DNA of 6,151 bases, from positions 1 through 6,151 of the forward strand of contig CAYPQM010000258.1 of assembly GCA_964412845.1 (NCBI GenBank). Direction: 5' to 3'. Made by a program: the position numbers and the translations under genes. This document shows positions 4,650 through 6,151 of the stretch, piece after piece. Below the pieces are notes generated by a model. That model was not told the origin of the DNA. It did not search any database and saw only the letters and a list, made by a program, of their open reading frames with translations. How positions within the stretch are numbered: the first letter of the stretch is position 1; each line of letters begins with the position of its first letter. The DNA is from JAWWPY01 sp964412845 (lineage in GTDB: Bacteria; Actinomycetota; Actinomycetes; Streptosporangiales; Streptosporangiaceae).

Positions 4650-6151
4650 GTGTCCGAAACCCTCAACCCCAGTTCACCTCGCAGTTCGCCCCGCACGGGC
4701 ACCGTTCTTCCCGAGGGCCGGCCCTTCTGGATCGTCGACGGGCGAGCCTACGATTTTACGGAGTGGATGGGCCGTCATCCCGGCGGCGCGATGTGGTTCA
4801 AGCAAACCGAGGGTCGCGACATCAGCGCCCTGCTCCATACATACCACCGGGAGCCAGCCCGGCTGCAGAAGATCCTCGCGAAGTACCAGATTGAAGAACT
4901 CGCCGACCAGGAGGTAAGCGCGAGGCTTGTTGCACCCCCCCGATTCACCGAAGCGAAAAATTTTCCCAAACTTGGTGTACCCACCGAGAAGGACATACTT
5001 CCTAAGCTTGGTGTTCCCCCCTTCCTGCTGCCGCCGGAATTCAACGCGCCTGCGGATCTGCCGAGACTCGATTTCCGCGACGAAGGAAGCCTGCTGGCGG
5101 CGATCCGCCAGCGGGTCAATACCAAGTTCTCCAAGCAGGCACTGAAAAAATACGACCGCGTGTTTGACGCCGTGACGTGGATTGTCGTCATCGCGCATGT
5201 CGCCACGCTGGCCCTCCTGATCACCAAGATGATTCCTGCCTGGGCATTCGTCGTCATCATGGTGGTGACGCGAACCGCACTGTCGGGCGCGGGCCACTAC
5301 CACCTCCACCGGAGGTGGAAGCAGAGGCACCAGGGCAAGTTCACGATGCCGCCGTTCGGGAAAGCGCTCTTCGACGTCAACTACGTCGGCACCAGCCTGA
5401 TTGGAACCGACGGGCACGTATTACTGCACCATCCTTATCTGGGCTCCGGAGCGGATGTGAAGAAGACGTTCTTCGACGGTATGCTCCGGCTGCATCCCAT
5501 ACTCCGGATCCCGGGCTACACGCTCCACAAACTCGGCATATGCCTGACCGGGCTGCCTCTCCGGGGAAGGGAGATCACCAAGTTCGAGCGTCCCAGGCCG
5601 AGCCCGCTTAGCGACGCGCCATTCATCCGGGATGGAATCCGGGCAGAGTTCTGGATCATCCGCGCGTTGATCGTGGTTGAGTTTGCCCTGTGCCTGGCGA
5701 CCGGTCACATCCTGGCCTGGCTGGTGCAGTTCTTCGTGACTTTGTGGTTCAACACCTTCCTTGTCGTGGCCAGCCATGACTTCGAGGAGCCGAACAGCGA
5801 GGAGGAGATCGCGGTGATCCCCGAGCCGCTGCGTGATGACTGGGCGGCGAGGCAGATCTGCCTGAGCTACGACCTGAGCGTGGTCGGCAACCGCTGGATC
5901 GACCTTTTCCTCAGCGCCGGCCTAAGCCCGCACCGCGTCCACCATGTCCTGCCGTGGCAGGGTTCCGGCTTCGCCAACCTCGCCTCGGAGGATGCGGTCA
6001 GGGAGGTGTGCGCCGAGGTCGGCATAGCCTGGGCGCGTCCTCGGAACCTGATCCTGGATCGGTTTCCGGCCGTGATGAAGCACTATCTGACCTGCCCGGT
6101 GAAGCCTTCCCTGCTGCGCGTGCTCTCCATGCCGCCCCCCGGCATGCCGCC
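4650..6151 (+). CDS. Cytochrome b5-fatty acid desaturase fusion, 3' truncated
   Basis: The frame runs 500 codons from GTG 4650 to the window end with no stop. Residues ~25-85 are a cytochrome b5 domain ('FWIVDGRAYDFTEWMGRHPGG') with haem ligand His43 in HPGG and the second ligand most likely His66 ('LLHTYH'; His63 is the alternative). A linker (~86-135) holds a duplicated PKLGVP. The rest is a membrane di-iron desaturase/hydroxylase: helices near 174-192 and 196-212, box I H216-YHL-H220, box II H256-VLL-H260-H261, helices near 334-351 and 353-374, 'HDFEE' at 376-380, and box III H428-RV-H431-H432. It would take electrons through its own b5 domain to oxidise an acyl-CoA, acyl lipid or other thioester at the membrane. 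Box III begins with His, not the Gln typical of b5-fused front-end desaturases, so regiochemistry cannot be inferred. Leu258 in box II is a TTA codon. Likely in one operon with dpgA-dpgB. Fold and cofactors are certain; substrate is unknown, and hydroxylation is possible. Confidence 0.93.
   Translation, partial: MSETLNPSSPRSSPRTGTVLPEGRPFWIVDGRAYDFTEWMGRHPGGAMWFKQTEGRDISALLHTYHREPARLQKILAKYQIEELADQEVSARLVAPPRFTEAKNFPKLGVPTEKDILPKLGVPPFLLPPEFNAPADLPRLDFRDEGSLLAAIRQRVNTKFSKQALKKYDRVFDAVTWIVVIAHVATLALLITKMIPAWAFVVIMVVTRTALSGAGHYHLHRRWKQRHQGKFTMPPFGKALFDVNYVGTSLIGTDGHVLLHHPYLGSGADVKKTFFDGMLRLHPILRIPGYTLHKLGICLTGLPLRGREITKFERPRPSPLSDAPFIRDGIRAEFWIIRALIVVEFALCLATGHILAWLVQFFVTLWFNTFLVVASHDFEEPNSEEEIAVIPEPLRDDWAARQICLSYDLSVVGNRWIDLFLSAGLSPHRVHHVLPWQGSGFANLASEDAVREVCAEVGIAWARPRNLILDRFPAVMKHYLTCPVKPSLLRVLSMPPPGMP
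4965..5018 (+). repeat. Duplicated PKLGVP motif in the desaturase linker
   Basis: Two 18-bp copies, 4965-4982 and 5001-5018, match at 15 of 18 bases and both encode PKLGVP (residues 106-111 and 118-123), 36 bp apart. The stretch before and between them (from about 4951) is richer in A/T than the rest of the gene. It lies between the cytochrome b5 and desaturase domains. Confidence 0.85.
5421..5423 (+). promoter_or_regulatory. In-frame TTA leucine codon (possible bldA control point)
   Basis: Leu258 of the desaturase, inside histidine box II, is encoded by TTA. I found no other in-frame TTA in the five genes. In Streptomyces, TTA codons need the developmentally regulated bldA tRNA and are concentrated in secondary-metabolism and regulatory genes; whether that applies depends on the host. 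Confidence 0.6.

Noticed and set aside
4674..5417. Long minus-strand frame opposite the desaturase
   Set aside because: Overlaps the cytochrome b5 domain and first histidine boxes read on the plus strand; no domain visible in the antisense translation.

Overview
The window is GC-rich DNA, strongly biased to G/C at third codon positions and with GTG as well as ATG starts, which points to an actinomycete (Streptomyces, Frankia or a relative; I cannot place it more precisely). It contains five protein genes, two of them cut by the window edges, and one 100-base assembly gap. I see no RNA genes, transposases or CRISPR.

Layout: (1) positions 1-1305, plus strand, the C-terminal part of a type I ABC exporter (end of the membrane domain plus a complete ATPase). 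(2) 1329-2468, minus strand and convergent with the exporter, a PAPS-dependent sulfotransferase. Its middle is expanded by two adjacent in-frame GC-rich tandem repeats (18-bp and 21-bp periods); the gap of Ns lies inside the 21-bp repeat. (3) 2469-2734, a divergent control region with small inverted repeats. (4) 2735-4611, plus strand, a translationally overlapping pair: a DpgA-type type III polyketide synthase (3,5-dihydroxyphenylacetyl-CoA synthase family, with Cys-His-Asn catalytic residues) and a crotonase-fold protein that looks like its helper DpgB. (5) 4650 to the window end, plus strand, a cytochrome b5-fatty acid desaturase fusion with a good ribosome binding site, 38 bp after dpgB and without its stop codon.

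The right half reads as one operon of a specialised-metabolite cluster. DpgA with DpgB would turn malonyl-CoA into 3,5-dihydroxyphenylacetyl-CoA or a related resorcinol-type CoA ester. In classical glycopeptide clusters the next step is the oxygenase DpgC; here the next gene is instead a di-iron, cytochrome b5-fed membrane oxidase. The sulfotransferase and exporter on the left could tailor and export a phenolic product, but that link is inferred from proximity only. Two regulatory details stand out: a single TTA leucine codon in the second histidine box of the desaturase, and weak dyads in front of the sulfotransferase.

A recurring theme is low-complexity, mostly proline-rich in-frame expansion: the exporter tail, the sulfotransferase loop and a dpgA loop all carry it.
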